From the NCBI GenBank assembly GCA_030147225.1, contig JASLAI010000027.1, positions 1 through 5,896 on the forward strand: a stretch of DNA of 5,896 nt, read 5' to 3'. The translations under genes were made by a program, and so were the position numbers. The notes below the pieces were generated by a model. It made no database searches. It saw only the letters and a program-made list of their open reading frames with translations, and was not told the DNA's origin. Below, one piece after another: positions 5,524 through 5,896 of the stretch. This stretch comes from Planococcus sp. (in: firmicutes) (GTDB taxonomy: Bacteria; Bacillota; Bacilli; Bacillales_A; Planococcaceae). Position 1 is the first letter of the stretch; every line of letters starts with the position of its first letter.

Positions 5524-5896
5524 TTACCAACCTACGCCTACCATTGGGTCAATCCAAGCTTTGCGATCTGCAAATTCTACATGAATCCATTCTACTTCAA
5601 CACTTGCACCAGCCTTAGCTGCTTTTTCAACTTCTTTATTAGTAATATTTTGTGTTTTTGCATCTAATTTAGAAATAGTCTCGTCAACCTTTGAATCGTA
5701 CTTTTCCCATAGAGACAATTTTTTCTTAGCGCTATCAGTCTTTTCTACTTGCTCAAGATATTTACTGTACATTTCACTAGTTTTTTCTTGAACCTTCTCT
5801 ATCTCAGTATAGATCTTTACATTTGCCTTTTCTAAATCTTCTATTACCTTAGCAATTTCCGGTGTCATTTCTTTGGTAGTATCATATTTCACAGGT
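5524..5896 (-). CDS. Hypothetical coiled-coil-like protein, 5' end outside window
   Basis: The visible 123 codons encode a protein I do not recognise. About the first 95 residues are rich in Glu, Lys, Thr and Asp with spaced hydrophobics (for example VIEDLEKANVKIYTEIEKV), suggesting long helices or a coiled coil. The last 25 or so residues change character (VEWIHVEF, then AWIDPMVGVGW) and look like a small tryptophan-containing folded end. A GTG at 5892-5890 could serve as a start, but the four bases left before the edge show no ribosome binding site and the frame stays open. I therefore read it as the C-terminal part of a longer protein, possibly a secreted protein or lipoprotein whose signal would lie outside. 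It is followed by the inverted repeat at 5456-5491. Base composition is AT-rich like the adjacent HD-GYP gene and unlike the left half of the window. Function unknown. Confidence 0.65.
   Translation of the reverse strand, partial: PVKYDTTKEMTPEIAKVIEDLEKANVKIYTEIEKVQEKTSEMYSKYLEQVEKTDSAKKKLSLWEKYDSKVDETISKLDAKTQNITNKEVEKAAKAGASVEVEWIHVEFADRKAWIDPMVGVGW

Overview
This window looks like a chromosomal segment of a low-GC Gram-positive bacterium (Bacillota, probably Bacillales). The evidence is strong AAGGAGG-type ribosome binding sites, TTG and GTG starts, U-tailed hairpin terminators, and a left-edge helicase that closely resembles Bacillus DbpA/YxiN as I remember it. A species cannot be fixed from the sequence alone. 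Every convincing gene lies on the minus strand, so transcription runs from right to left.

Right part (about 4420-5896, visibly more AT-rich). At the right edge is the 3' part of an unrecognised lysine/glutamate-rich, coiled-coil-like protein whose start is probably outside the window. A perfect 15-bp inverted repeat (5456-5491) follows it, ending 5 bases before the ribosome binding site of the next gene. That gene encodes a cupin-HD-GYP fusion, a probable cyclic-dinucleotide phosphodiesterase with a sensor domain, and ends at a clear terminator (4481-4516). Next comes a small membrane-anchored protein with an amphipathic middle and a Ser/Asp/Lys-rich tail, which also ends at a clear terminator (3819-3854).

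Left part (1-3770, more GC-rich). A two-gene, translationally coupled operon encodes a circularly permuted ATP-grasp ligase, overlapping by one base (TAATG) a 623-residue fusion of an alpha-E domain with a transglutaminase-like cysteine peptidase/transferase. These three modules recur together in many bacteria and are predicted to make or attach a peptide or amide-linked product whose identity is unknown. The points of interest are the in-frame fusion of two modules I know as separate proteins, and a good internal ribosome binding site plus ATG exactly at the fusion joint. The DbpA-like DEAD-box RNA helicase gene follows after 144 bp and runs off the left edge. I found no clear terminator or convincing promoter in that gap (298-441).

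No rRNA, tRNA, CRISPR, insertion sequence or phage gene is visible. No gene-free stretch exceeds 300 bases. The nearest thing to a poorly described system is the ATP-grasp/alpha-E/transglutaminase operon; its family is known, but its product is not.
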